Assembly: GCF_011683955.1 (NCBI RefSeq)
Contig: NZ_JAAQPI010000007.1
Location: 186,001 to 250,000 of the forward strand
Direction: 5' to 3'
Length of the DNA: 64,000 bases
From: Pseudomaricurvus alkylphenolicus
GTDB lineage: Bacteria; Pseudomonadota; Gammaproteobacteria; Pseudomonadales; Cellvibrionaceae
Both the position numbers and the translations under genes were made by a program. Within the stretch, counting starts at the first letter, position 1; each line of letters begins with the position of its first letter. A model generated the notes under the pieces. The model was not told the DNA's origin. It did not search any database and worked only from the letters and a program-made list of their open reading frames with translations. Positions 43,909 to 53,007 of this stretch are shown one piece after another.

Positions 43909-45141
43909 TTAACCGTCCCCAAATTCGCGTTTCAGCGCCTTAAAAGCTCCCTCAATGCGGTCAAGCGCCTCAACGATATCGGTGTCGTGCGCCGCACATA
44001 CAAACATGTTGTGTACCGGGTGCAGATAAACACCGTTTTTAACGGCTTCATTGCAGAAGCTGATACCCTTGGCAAACTCGGGGTCGTCCTTAAACAGAAA
44101 CAGAGGCATTTGCACGGGACCCGATTGCTCCAAAGCAAAGCCATAGCCGTGGGCCAGGTCTGCCAAGCCTTCGCGAAGCTGACGGCCGGCACTCTCCATT
44201 CGGGGAATTGCTTCCTCTTCTTCAATCGCTTCAATCGTTGCAAGTGAGGCAGCAAACGCTACCGATGAGAACCAATAGGAGCCTGTTGTAAAGCTCTCCG
44301 CCGCACCGCTGCGGAATTTGTTATTTCCGGTGACTGCCGAAAGCGCGTAGCCGTTGCCCAGGGTTTTTCCCATTGCACACAGATCCGGCAGTACGCCGAT
44401 GGTCTGCCAGGTACAGCCCAGCGAAAACCGGTAGGAGCAGCGTACATCGTCCAGAATCAGAGCGGCGCCTTTGTCATCGCAAAGCTGCCTCGCTTTTTGT
44501 GCAAACTCCTGCTTGACGATTTGCTGGGGCACCAGGACTTCGTGCATGTTGGGTGTCAGGATTATCCCGGCCAGATCGTCCCCGGCATCGGCTACCGCTT
44601 GCTCCAGGCTTGTTACATCGTTGTAGGTAAAAGTAATAATGTTCGCCCGGGCACCTTCGGTAATGCCGACCTTGGACCAGCTGCACCAGGGGTCCACACC
44701 GTGATAGGTGCCTTCCGCCATCAAGATGGTGTTGCGGCCGGTCTGAGCACGGGCGATCATCAGACAGATAGTCGTGGCATCGGAGCCGTTCTTGCAAAAC
44801 AGACTCCAATCCGCATGCTCACCTTTTTCAATCATTTTTTCGGCCAGCTCTACCATCACTGGCGAGGGGCCGGTGGTGCAATCGCCCTGCTCCATTTGCC
44901 TGCGCACCGCCGCCTCGACCTTGGGGTGCTTGTAGCCGAGAATATTGGGGCCATAGGCACACAAAAAATCGATATATTCGTAGCCGTCCACGCCCCACAA
45001 GCGGCCACCTTCAGCTTGGGCAATAAACTGCGGATAGTTATCCGGCAATACCTTAGTACTCATATGACCGTAAATTCCCGCCGGGAAAGCGGATTCCGCA
45101 CGCATTCTCAGCGCCTTATCTTTATCAAGCGTGTAAGCCAT
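43909..45141 (-). CDS. Class III PLP aminotransferase (glutamate-1-semialdehyde-aminomutase-like)
   Basis: This 410-residue fold-type I enzyme has PLP Lys K259 in AMGKTLGNGYALSAVTG, the PLP-pyridine Asp in ALILDDVRCSYR, SDATTICLMIARAQTGR and the EGTYHGV strand. It resembles GSA aminomutase and beta-amino-acid or amine transaminases of the same subgroup. A heme-pathway role is unlikely because it leads a catabolic operon. The start at 45141 is fixed by AGGAG; the frame to 45249 has none. It is the first gene of the operon and diverges from an AraC gene; a shared operator lies 70 bases upstream. Confidence 0.87.
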   Translation of the reverse strand: MAYTLDKDKALRMRAESAFPAGIYGHMSTKVLPDNYPQFIAQAEGGRLWGVDGYEYIDFLCAYGPNILGYKHPKVEAAVRRQMEQGDCTTGPSPVMVELAEKMIEKGEHADWSLFCKNGSDATTICLMIARAQTGRNTILMAEGTYHGVDPWCSWSKVGITEGARANIITFTYNDVTSLEQAVADAGDDLAGIILTPNMHEVLVPQQIVKQEFAQKARQLCDDKGAALILDDVRCSYRFSLGCTWQTIGVLPDLCAMGKTLGNGYALSAVTGNNKFRSGAAESFTTGSYWFSSVAFAASLATIEAIEEEEAIPRMESAGRQLREGLADLAHGYGFALEQSGPVQMPLFLFKDDPEFAKGISFCNEAVKNGVYLHPVHNMFVCAAHDTDIVEALDRIEGAFKALKREFGDG

Positions 45142-45210
45142 TTCGAACTCCTGTTTGTTATTCACTACCAGTAGGATATGGCTTACCTTATCTCGAACCC
45201 CGACGCACGA

Positions 45211-45251
45211 CTTGACCTTTGCGGCACGATAATTGACAATTTCGGCCAAGG
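45211..45251. promoter_or_regulatory. Shared AraC-type operator, copy 2 (transaminase operon promoter)
   Basis: TTGAC-N5-CGGC occurs at 45212-45225 and again at 45233-45246, a 21-bp period identical to copy 1 at 39403. Flanks also match. It is between the class III transaminase (start 45141, leftward) and the AraC gene (start about 45268, rightward), which supports autoregulated divergent control. Confidence 0.7.
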
Positions 45252-45267
45252 CGATTGCGGGGTCTAC

Positions 45268-46314
45268 ATGAAAAAGGGCGCTATGCAGAACAACACGTTA
45301 AAAGCAGTCCGTAGTGGCCTGCCGGCGGAATGGTTGCTGAGCGCCTTGTCAAAACGTGGTGTCGGCCGCGACGAAATCTGCCAGTCGCTGGGGCTCCAAG
45401 ACTCGATCTTCAACACGCCGGCCACAGTGCTGTCGCTCGAGATTTACAACCGACTCTTCGAGTGGGGAGCCGAGCGGGTTGGCGACAGCGCCTTGGGCAT
45501 TCATATGGCTGAAGAGGTTGAATTCCACCAATTTGGTTTGTTGGGTTATTTGAGCAGCAATGCCGCGACTCTAAGAGATTGGAGCGAATTAATAGAGCGG
45601 TATCACTGTATATTTTCTCCAGAATTCAGCATCACATTTCGGCATCAGGCGAAGACCTGCTATTGCGTGTATCAGGAAGCGAAACTCCCGGACAGCGACA
45701 CCCGTCAGGATATTGCTTTCAGCATGGCTCTGATGATACAGACGATTCGCAGAGTGCTGGAAATCGATTGGATACCGGAACGTTGCGACTTTACCTACTC
45801 GGCACCGCAAGATCTGGAGGAACACCATCGGTTTTTCGGCCCGAACCTGCACTTCGATCAAGCCCACAATACCATCAAGTTGGAAGAGGATTTATTGGAG
45901 ACTCCTGTGGCGACAGCGGATCCCAACCTGCTGCTTATCCTGAAGCAACAGGCTAACCAGCTGTTTGATCAGATTGCAGGCACGCAGGATTTGGTGCGGC
46001 ATGTACGCGTGTTGCTCACCACAGGTCTGGGCAACAAGGAGCTGACCACAGAAACCATGGCGCGGCAATTGAATATGTCTGTGCGGAATTTACACCGGCA
46101 GCTGCGTGAGAGAAATACATCTTTCAGTGAGCTGCGGGACGAGACTATATTGCAAGTCTCCAAGGAGGCGTTGCTGGAAACCGATGCCAGCATCACCGAT
46201 ATTGCCCTTAAGCTGGGTTACTCTGAGGCCAGTGCGTTTGTGAGAGTTTTTAAACGCCTGTCAGGTAGCAGCCCTTTGCAATTTCGTAAACACTCTTCGC
46301 AAAAAGCTCCTTAG
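45268..46314 (+). CDS. AraC-family regulator of the transaminase/dehydrogenase operon
   Basis: The product has about 348 residues. The N-terminal region is of the OruR/ArgR type (arabinose-binding-like), and the C-terminal DNA-binding domain is LTTETMARQLNMSVRNLHRQLRE, then ASITDIALKLGYSEASAFVRVFKR. The frame opens at 45178, but the operator at 45211-45251 would then be coding. ATG 45268 (after GCGGGG) or 45283 (after AAGGG) are therefore better starts. It is divergent from the operon and is the likely protein that binds the 41-bp elements at 39403 and 45211. Confidence 0.85.
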   Translation: MKKGAMQNNTLKAVRSGLPAEWLLSALSKRGVGRDEICQSLGLQDSIFNTPATVLSLEIYNRLFEWGAERVGDSALGIHMAEEVEFHQFGLLGYLSSNAATLRDWSELIERYHCIFSPEFSITFRHQAKTCYCVYQEAKLPDSDTRQDIAFSMALMIQTIRRVLEIDWIPERCDFTYSAPQDLEEHHRFFGPNLHFDQAHNTIKLEEDLLETPVATADPNLLLILKQQANQLFDQIAGTQDLVRHVRVLLTTGLGNKELTTETMARQLNMSVRNLHRQLRERNTSFSELRDETILQVSKEALLETDASITDIALKLGYSEASAFVRVFKRLSGSSPLQFRKHSSQKAP

Positions 46315-46432
46315 ATAATATTATGGCCTTCGGGATAAATTATGGGTTGTTTGGGTTCGGACCACGGCGGCAAAGTGCCATAACCGGTCTTAGAAATTCG
46401 CAGGATTGGTACTCTGACGGCGTTGTTTATGC

Positions 46433-46467
46433 GTAGGGCGGATTAGGCGCTTGCGCCGTAATCCGCC
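46433..46467 (+). repeat. REP-like hairpin A (GTAG type)
   Basis: GTAG (46433-46436) is followed by GGCGGATTA, an inner GGCGC-TT-GCGCC and TAATCCGCC, an almost perfect stem-loop. GTAG followed by a hairpin is the form of REP sequences that RAYT transposases recognise. Confidence 0.65.
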
Positions 46468-46577
46468 GGTTCTGCCGGAGATGTTCGTTGGCTGCGGCCC
46501 AGTTTTTAACACCCTTGAATGTGCCTGCAGCAGGTGATTTGTACACGGCCGCCGCCAATTTAAACCTTCGGCGGATC

Positions 46578-46617
46578 GGTGGATTACGAAGCGCAAAGCG
46601 CTTCTATTCCACCCTAC
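46578..46617 (-). repeat. REP-like hairpin B (GTAG type, inverted)
   Basis: On the minus strand this reads GTAG then GGTGGA, inner GAAGCGC-TTT-GCGCTTC and TCCACC, the same family as hairpin A. The two face each other, 110 bases apart, which is the layout of a REPIN. Confidence 0.65.
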
Positions 46618-46809
46618 GTCGTGCGGCCGTTGCGGACATTATCGAACGCCCATGGTGCCCTGAACCAGGATTATGAACTTCCGGTTATGGCACTTTGCAG
46701 CCTATCCGGTCCTGCCAGCGCTTGCTGAAAATAGTGCGCAAAGAGAAAGCTCGACCTTCAACGTCAAAGCCGTTATTCAGGTCATGGTCGTTACCGCACC
46801 CAACCACAA

Positions 46810-48141
46810 TCAAATCCGGCCGCTTCGCTTGAGCTCTAGATATTTATTTACCAAAGCAATATGCAGCTGCGAGGGCATATCATCGAGCACAATAGCGCCA
46901 GATGAGACCAGACGCTTCAAACTGGCCTGACGCTTGAGCTGAAAATCCAGGGCACTGGAGTAGCTCAGCGCCCCCATAAAATCCTTCACCGGCGTTTCCA
47001 GCTGCTGATCAATTACATATTCGCGAAGACACGCAAACATCACCAAGTGATTTCGGGACAAGAGCGCGTAGGCAGACAGCAGGTCTTCGTTGTCCTGACC
47101 ATTAACATTGGAAACGATGATGATCAGCGATCGCTTGCGATGCTTGTCCATCAGGTTTTGTGCCGCAGACAGGTAATCACTGGTGGCGACGCTACTGTGC
47201 AGATCATAAACCTGATGCAGCAGCGTGTTAAGGTTGTTTTTGCCCTTCACCGGATTCACCCATTTTTGGTCACTGCCGAAGATCTGGAGCCCTACGGCGT
47301 CACCTTGGCGCAGAGCCACATAGGCGGTCAGCAAAAACGCATTCAGGCAATGGTCAAAGTGGCTGAGTTCACCGTCTTTGGCACGCATGCGACGGCCGTT
47401 ATCGAGCAGGAAGATAATGTCCTGGTCCCGTTCATCCTGAAACTCGCGGGAAATGGGTTTGTGAGTTCGGGAGGTAGCCTTCCAGTCAACCTGCCGGAGT
47501 GAGTCGCCCGGACGGTACTCTCGCAACTGATGAAAATCCAGCCCCTCACCACGACGTTGGTTCAGATGGATTCCCAGTTGTCCCGCCTGCTGGCCGTGTG
47601 CCAACAATTCAAAGTTGGAAATGGCGGTAAAGTTGGGAAAGACCTTGACCACAACCGCTTCCAGAAAGGTTTCGCGCCTGGCCCATAAACCCCAGCGGGA
47701 TTCAATGAGTACATCCACGCCGCTGAAGTTGGTATCACCACGCCTCAAAGGATAGGCATGCGGTTTGACTTCAACGGTTTCTTCCGGTGCCAGGGTCAGA
47801 GCCAGTGGCAGACCTTCGATCTGCATATCGTCTTGCGTCAACTCGGTAACCCGTAGATTCACTGTATTGAGGGTGAGGTTACTCAACCGCAGTGTAAATT
47901 CATTGCGGGTGCCAACCGCCAACCCCTGAGGCAATTCTCGCTCAACATCAAGCGGCTGTGTCTTGCGCAGTACCAGTGCATCGATCGCGCCAACCACCAA
48001 CAAAACAGCCATCAACCACCACCAACCACTAGTAGCCTGCTCCAGGGATCCGGCCACAGAATAGGCCGTGAGCCCGCCCAGCAAAAGGGCGACAACCCAG
48101 CCGGCCAGCAACAGATACAGCAGTTTTTTGGTCGGCCTCAT
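46810..48141 (-). CDS. DUF58-domain protein
   Basis: This 443-residue protein has two N-terminal membrane segments (LLYLLLAGWVVALLLGGLTAY, then WWWLMAVLLVVGAIDAL). An extracytoplasmic-like beta domain and a DUF58 segment with REYRPGDSLRQVDWKATSR follow. A vWA-like fold (IIFLLDNGRRMRAKDGELSHFD) completes the protein. DUF58 proteins are regularly partnered with MoxR ATPases; their biochemical function is not settled. Its start overlaps the MoxR stop by 4 bases, indicating coupling. It is the last gene of the seven-gene operon. Confidence 0.85.
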   Translation of the reverse strand: MRPTKKLLYLLLAGWVVALLLGGLTAYSVAGSLEQATSGWWWLMAVLLVVGAIDALVLRKTQPLDVERELPQGLAVGTRNEFTLRLSNLTLNTVNLRVTELTQDDMQIEGLPLALTLAPEETVEVKPHAYPLRRGDTNFSGVDVLIESRWGLWARRETFLEAVVVKVFPNFTAISNFELLAHGQQAGQLGIHLNQRRGEGLDFHQLREYRPGDSLRQVDWKATSRTHKPISREFQDERDQDIIFLLDNGRRMRAKDGELSHFDHCLNAFLLTAYVALRQGDAVGLQIFGSDQKWVNPVKGKNNLNTLLHQVYDLHSSVATSDYLSAAQNLMDKHRKRSLIIIVSNVNGQDNEDLLSAYALLSRNHLVMFACLREYVIDQQLETPVKDFMGALSYSSALDFQLKRQASLKRLVSSGAIVLDDMPSQLHIALVNKYLELKRSGRI

Positions 48142-49130
48142 AGGCGTGGCGCTTCGATTTTGTCCAACAGATTATGCAGCATTTCATCTGCGGTGACGCC
48201 ATCAATTTCGGCATCCGCAGCCAGGGTGATTCTATGGCGCATCACAGCAACCGCCACCGCCTTGATATCGTCCGGCAGCACAAACTCCCGCCCCTGTAGC
48301 ACCGCATTGACCCGTGCGCAGCGCACCAGCGCAATAGAAGCACGGGGGCCAGCGCCCTGGCGAATAGCCGTGTTTTCACGGGTGGCGCGCACCAGACGAA
48401 CCGCATAATCGACCACTTGCTCATCCAGTGTCACCTGGTTGATCGTATTTTGAAGCAGCTGAAATTGTTCGGTATTCAGCAACTGCGCGCCATTACCACT
48501 GTCGGGATCGTCGCTGGTGGTTTGGGTGATCATACGGGTCAGTTGCACTTCGTCGCTCTCATTGGGGTAATCGATGAGCACTTTCATCAGAAAACGGTCC
48601 AGCTCCGCCTCAGGCAACGGATAGGTTCCCTCTTGTTCCAGGGGATTCTGGGTTGCCAATACCATAAAGGGCAAGGGCACTGCCTGGCTCTTGCCTTCAA
48701 TCGTCACCCGTCTCTCCTGCATAACCTCCAACAGCGCCGCTTGGGTTTTGGCAGGCGCGCGATTGATTTCATCCGCCAACAGCAAATTGGTAAACACCGG
48801 ACCCTGGCGCACCCGAAACTTGCCCTCTTTCATGTCGAACAGCGCATGACCGGTGATGTCGGAGGGCATAAGATCCGGGGTAAACTGAATGCGTTTGAAG
48901 GTCCCGCCAAAGGTCTGGGCCAATACCCGCACCAACAACGTTTTGCCCAAACCGGGCACCCCTTCGAGCAGAACATGGCCACCTGCAAACATGGCGATCA
49001 GTACTTGCTCCACCACGGCCTGTTGCCCGATAAGTGACTTTCCGATCTGCTGAGTGAGTTTTTCCAGCAGCTCACTGGCCTCGGCAAAACTCGGCTCGGT
49101 AACCGAGCCCGGTGTGCTCATGTCGTTCAT
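48138..49130 (-). CDS. MoxR-family AAA+ ATPase
   Basis: This 330-residue ATPase has Walker A GVPGLGKTLLV (about residues 58-68), Walker B LLADEINRAP, sensor 1 LATQNPLEQEGTYPLPEAEL and the arginine-finger region LDRFLMK. MoxR proteins act as chaperone-like ATPases that help mature or activate partner enzymes, working with vWA/DUF58 proteins. It overlaps both neighbours by 4 bases (DUF4350 before, DUF58 after). Confidence 0.92.
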   Translation of the reverse strand: MNDMSTPGSVTEPSFAEASELLEKLTQQIGKSLIGQQAVVEQVLIAMFAGGHVLLEGVPGLGKTLLVRVLAQTFGGTFKRIQFTPDLMPSDITGHALFDMKEGKFRVRQGPVFTNLLLADEINRAPAKTQAALLEVMQERRVTIEGKSQAVPLPFMVLATQNPLEQEGTYPLPEAELDRFLMKVLIDYPNESDEVQLTRMITQTTSDDPDSGNGAQLLNTEQFQLLQNTINQVTLDEQVVDYAVRLVRATRENTAIRQGAGPRASIALVRCARVNAVLQGREFVLPDDIKAVAVAVMRHRITLAADAEIDGVTADEMLHNLLDKIEAPRL

Positions 49131-50506
49131 AGTGATTTCCTTAGGATTTGCAGTGCTTTCACCAGATTCAGGTATTGGGTTTCCTGAAAATTGATCTTGC
49201 TGTTCATGGCACTGTCGATAGTAATGGCGGGCAGTACACCGAGCGAAGCCAGGTTGCGGGTTTGCTCCGCCCGGTTGAGATTGGGAAAGTCCGGCCAGCG
49301 CCGGTGCGCACGGCGCTGAATATCCTCACGCATATGCGCTACCAGACCTTCATCGTCTTTGATCTTCCAGCGGTACTGGGCCAGCGCTGAAAAGTTTTGA
49401 TGGCGGGAGCGACGCACGGCATCGCTCGCCCCCTGCACTGGACCAAAGCGTCGACCGAAGTAGAACAAGGCGCTAATGATCAGCATGGCACTGGCAACCA
49501 GCGCTTCGAAAAAATAACGATAAATCAGCGTGCCCAGGGAGGGCATGTCTTTGCCGTACAGAATCAGTACGTCGCTGTCTTCATGCACAAAGATATCCAG
49601 TAAATAAGCATGGTCGAAGTGGCCGATGCGGTAATTGTTCCAGATATTGGTGCTGCTCATTACCGTGATCAGCCCCTGACCGTATTCGAGTTGGGCGAAG
49701 TGTACGCCCCGTCCATCTCCCGTCCAGTACACCAGTTCATTGGTCTCTGGCTCCTCTTCCGATATCTCCGGGTGATCCAGTACCTGGCTGCCCCAGAAAT
49801 GGGCCTTTAATTCTGCGTCTATACCATCAAAAGTCAGAACGGTGGTCTGACGTTCAGTAATTTCAGGTTCAGATCTTGGCTCGCACTGATTGAGTACCGT
49901 CGCACAGCGCGGCACATCCGGCCCGGCATCGGCAGGGTTTTGCTTTTGTTCAGCGCGGCGTTTGCGAATGCGTTCGTTCTCCTCCCGGAGTCGCTCTGCC
50001 AGGGACTTTTCTTTATCCTCGGTACGGTCTTTGTCTTTTTCCTGTTGTGGCGTTTCTTCGTCGCCGTGGCCCCTGACCTCAACACGATTATCAATGAAGG
50101 CTTCTTCATGCTCGTCGTCCTGAACATCACCAAAGGTGGTACTGAAACCCAAATCGGACACCAGGGTGTCGGGGTCGCCTTCATCAGCACCGATAATGAG
50201 TACTCCGCCTTCTTGAACCCATTGCAGAAGACGGCTTTTCTGTCGGTCAAAATTCAAGTGGCTGGCCTCGGATACCAACATCACGGAATAGCCGCTGAAA
50301 TCTTCATCCCGCTCTACTTTCGGGGCACTGGTAACACGGTGAACCCGAGTTTGCAGATACTGTTCCGCTGCCAGATAAGGGTTACGCAGTGCTTCCACAC
50401 TCCAACCCTTGTTGATGAGTTCATTGTAAAATTCGAGATTGCGATAAATCAGCCAGCCGCTTCCAACGACCAGCAACACCACCAGGCAGATTAGCAATCT
50501 AGGCAT
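49127..50506 (-). CDS. DUF4350-domain membrane protein
   Basis: This 459-residue protein has an N-terminal membrane segment (LLICLVVLLVVGSGWLIY) and a DUF4350 domain (YLAAEQYLQTRVHRVTSAPK, and WVQEGGVLIIGADEGDP). A charged Lys/Glu-rich insertion at about residues 150-200 and a second membrane segment (ALVASAMLIISALFYFG) follow. The function is unknown; the domain is found only in MoxR/DUF58 operons. The start at 50506 overlaps the DUF4129 gene by 8 bases and is chosen over an upstream frame because the membrane segment begins there. Confidence 0.78.
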   Translation of the reverse strand: MPRLLICLVVLLVVGSGWLIYRNLEFYNELINKGWSVEALRNPYLAAEQYLQTRVHRVTSAPKVERDEDFSGYSVMLVSEASHLNFDRQKSRLLQWVQEGGVLIIGADEGDPDTLVSDLGFSTTFGDVQDDEHEEAFIDNRVEVRGHGDEETPQQEKDKDRTEDKEKSLAERLREENERIRKRRAEQKQNPADAGPDVPRCATVLNQCEPRSEPEITERQTTVLTFDGIDAELKAHFWGSQVLDHPEISEEEPETNELVYWTGDGRGVHFAQLEYGQGLITVMSSTNIWNNYRIGHFDHAYLLDIFVHEDSDVLILYGKDMPSLGTLIYRYFFEALVASAMLIISALFYFGRRFGPVQGASDAVRRSRHQNFSALAQYRWKIKDDEGLVAHMREDIQRRAHRRWPDFPNLNRAEQTRNLASLGVLPAITIDSAMNSKINFQETQYLNLVKALQILRKSL

Positions 50507-52055
50507 GGCGGAAAGCCTCCGTCCAGCCTTCGCACAGCGACTGGAACTGTTCCTGCTGGCAATCTTTGTGGGCATAGGCGATAGACAGCCACTGGCGGGT
50601 AAGCGCCTGAAAGTAACCGGCAATTTTCTGAATATCGCCCCCTGAAGGATCAACCAAACCGGCTTGATTCACAATCTGAGCGCATTCCAGTTCCGTATGC
50701 CCTTCCTGAAAAGGACAGCGATGGTCATGAATCAATTTGATGATCGATGAGCGTAGCAGTATTCCGATGGCCTGGCGCTGTTGACCGGATTGCCACTGCG
50801 ACTGCGCTGCAGCGATAACATCTTTGGGTAAGCTGTCTTTGGTCACGTCCAGCCCGAACAGTACCTCCGGAGGCTCTACATCCAGGTGACCCTGATCTCT
50901 ATCACTGCCCATAAATTGCCGCAGTTGCTGCCGATACCGGTACAGCACGTAGATCACAATACTGATGAACGATATCCAAAGCAGAAATTCGAGAATGGAT
51001 GCACCTGATCGGAAAAAGTCTGCCAATGCCGAGAAGAAGCCGCCGTGTTTGTCCAACCATTCGGCGAATTCGATCAACCAGTCCGGTATTGTGGCTTCTT
51101 CTTCATCTTGCTTGTCCTTAAAGCGCCAGCCTTCTTCGGTTTCAATGCGGCGAAAATCTTCTCCCTCCAGCACCGCTTGAATATCTGCCTTGGCCCTTGT
51201 CTGTGCCGATGGGAACGCGCTTTCATCCTGCGCGTAGGCGATGTTAGTATCAAGGACGCCCATCAGCACGGCCAGTCCCAGACCGATGACGGCCAGACGA
51301 GGGCGCCCACCGCCGGCACTGCTGCGCCGCTTGGCCAGTTGACGGAAGTTGATTTCAATGTCCCAGCCTTCCAGATCGATCCGCCGTTGCAGATACAGGA
51401 AGAATCCACAGCAGACGTAAAAAGGCGCTATCAAAGCCATGGTCAGCACCCAGAAGGTGTTGTACAGATGCGAGCTCAGGGTCTCCTGCTCTGTCACCAG
51501 CTCGTTCCAGTTCAATTCCACACCCTGAGGCAACAAAAAGTACAACCCGGTTAGAAACCCGAACAGCAAGAAGCCTTCGATATGAAACAAGGTAATCAGC
51601 AACCAGGAGGCGCCGCTGCTAAAGCGTCGATGCAATAAACCAAGTCGCTTTTGTCGCTCCTTACCCTTTAGCCCTTCCAGCAAGGTCACCGGCATATCGA
51701 AGGCCCGGTAGATGGAGAATCGACGCAAACTGAGCCATAGAAACCAATCGGTTTTGATCATACTGAGGTATTGGCGAACCACCTGACGCGGACTGACTTG
51801 CTCATCAAATAACTGGCGGCTGGCGATAAACAGGATAGGGCGCTCCCACAGCGGTTTACACCACCAGATAATGAAAATCGAGATCCAGGTGCTGTCCCAG
51901 AAGAAAAGCAACAAGACACTATAGACCAATACAGCCGGCACCGCCCAAGCCACCAGCAACTTGAAATACCATGCCCGGGCCATCACGATACCCAGATCAA
52001 TAGCCTGCCATTCGCTGCGGGGCCGGGCAATCGCTTTAAACTCACTCAGCTGCAT
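50499..52055 (-). CDS. DUF4129-domain membrane protein
   Basis: This 518-residue protein has about five membrane segments, a middle soluble segment (SAFPSAQTRAKADIQAVLEGED), and a C-terminal DUF4129 domain near residues 400-518 (DVTKDSLPKDVIAAAQSQWQ, GILLRSSIIKLIHDHR). Function unknown. It overlaps SpoIIM by 14 bases and DUF4350 by 8, so these proteins are probably made in fixed ratio and act together in the membrane. Confidence 0.78.
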   Translation of the reverse strand: MQLSEFKAIARPRSEWQAIDLGIVMARAWYFKLLVAWAVPAVLVYSVLLLFFWDSTWISIFIIWWCKPLWERPILFIASRQLFDEQVSPRQVVRQYLSMIKTDWFLWLSLRRFSIYRAFDMPVTLLEGLKGKERQKRLGLLHRRFSSGASWLLITLFHIEGFLLFGFLTGLYFLLPQGVELNWNELVTEQETLSSHLYNTFWVLTMALIAPFYVCCGFFLYLQRRIDLEGWDIEINFRQLAKRRSSAGGGRPRLAVIGLGLAVLMGVLDTNIAYAQDESAFPSAQTRAKADIQAVLEGEDFRRIETEEGWRFKDKQDEEEATIPDWLIEFAEWLDKHGGFFSALADFFRSGASILEFLLWISFISIVIYVLYRYRQQLRQFMGSDRDQGHLDVEPPEVLFGLDVTKDSLPKDVIAAAQSQWQSGQQRQAIGILLRSSIIKLIHDHRCPFQEGHTELECAQIVNQAGLVDPSGGDIQKIAGYFQALTRQWLSIAYAHKDCQQEQFQSLCEGWTEAFRHA

Positions 52056-53004
52056 TGCGAGAGCGCCCCGAGAACAGAATGTAGATGATAGTCAGTGCCC
52101 AAAAACCGGCACCCACGGAGTATTTGACTGAAATGGGCAGAGTCGAACTTGAGGACCAGAAAGCCTCGATAAATGCCGCCAATAACAACATCGCAGTGGT
52201 GCCATACACCATAATCACCGCATCCTTCGCCGCCAGTTTAAGTGCCATGAGACGCTTGTAGGGACCAGGGCTGATCAGCGCCCAGCCCAGTTTCAGTCCG
52301 GCAGCGCCGCTAAAGGCGATGGCGGTCAGTTCGAAAGCACCATGCCCCACCACAAACGGGAAGAAGGTGTCGGTGTAACCCACTTGAGTGATATGGCCGG
52401 CGGCGGCACCAATAAAAATGCCGTTGTAAATCAGAAAGAACAAACTGCCCAAACCAAAGAAGATGCCGCTGGCAAAGGTTTGAAAGCTGATGCCGATATT
52501 GTTGTAGATGTAAAAACAAAACATTTTCAGATCGGTATCCGACTCACGTGTTCTGCCCAAGGCCCGCGAACCGGGATCATACATGCGCTCGAAATCCCTG
52601 ACCTGGTCATAGGACATCAGGCTGTAGATCAACTCGTCGGACGTCAGGCATAAAAAGAAGAAGATAAAGCCAGGAATAAAAAACAATGCCAGCCCGGCCC
52701 AAACGAAAGGTGCGTTGCTGCGAATTGCCCGTGGAAACCCCACATAGCATTGATAGAAAAAGTTGGCCCGAAAACGGGGCAGGTCACCGTAGAACCGTTT
52801 GTGCCCCTCGACTACCAAATGATTCAGTCGGTGAATCAGGTTGGTGCTATAGCGGCGCTGCTTTGAGATGGCCAAGTGGTGGCTCACTACCTGATAAAGA
52901 TCCGGAAGGCGCTTGCGATCCAGGGTTTTATCATCGCCTTTCAGTAATTTACTGAATTCATCCCACAGGGGTTGGTGCTGTTGTTCAAAGTCGTTTTGTT
53001 TCAT
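52042..53004 (-). CDS. SpoIIM-like membrane protein
   Basis: This 320-residue protein has a charged N-terminal domain and about five membrane segments typical of the SpoIIM/DUF95 family, including IFIGAAAGHITQVGYTD and FVVGHGAFELTAIAFSGAAGL with the family's HG-xE pattern. In bacilli SpoIIM works in engulfment; in Gram-negatives it accompanies MoxR/DUF58 genes. It is placed 3 bases after the RDD gene. Confidence 0.85.
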   Translation of the reverse strand: MKQNDFEQQHQPLWDEFSKLLKGDDKTLDRKRLPDLYQVVSHHLAISKQRRYSTNLIHRLNHLVVEGHKRFYGDLPRFRANFFYQCYVGFPRAIRSNAPFVWAGLALFFIPGFIFFFLCLTSDELIYSLMSYDQVRDFERMYDPGSRALGRTRESDTDLKMFCFYIYNNIGISFQTFASGIFFGLGSLFFLIYNGIFIGAAAGHITQVGYTDTFFPFVVGHGAFELTAIAFSGAAGLKLGWALISPGPYKRLMALKLAAKDAVIMVYGTTAMLLLAAFIEAFWSSSSTLPISVKYSVGAGFWALTIIYILFSGRSRNAAE

Positions 53005-53007
53005 AGG

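Larger units (their letters stand above)
46366..46702. repeat. Non-coding 337-bp element bounded by 22-bp inverted repeats
   Basis: The left end (46366-46387) and the right end (46681-46702) are inverted copies with one mismatch; the 17-bp core is CAAAGTGCCATAACCGG. The whole gap between the AraC gene and the DUF58 gene (46315-46809) has no convincing gene. Inside lie two REP-like hairpins in opposite orientation. I see no target duplication. A miniature transposable element is one reading. Confidence 0.6.
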
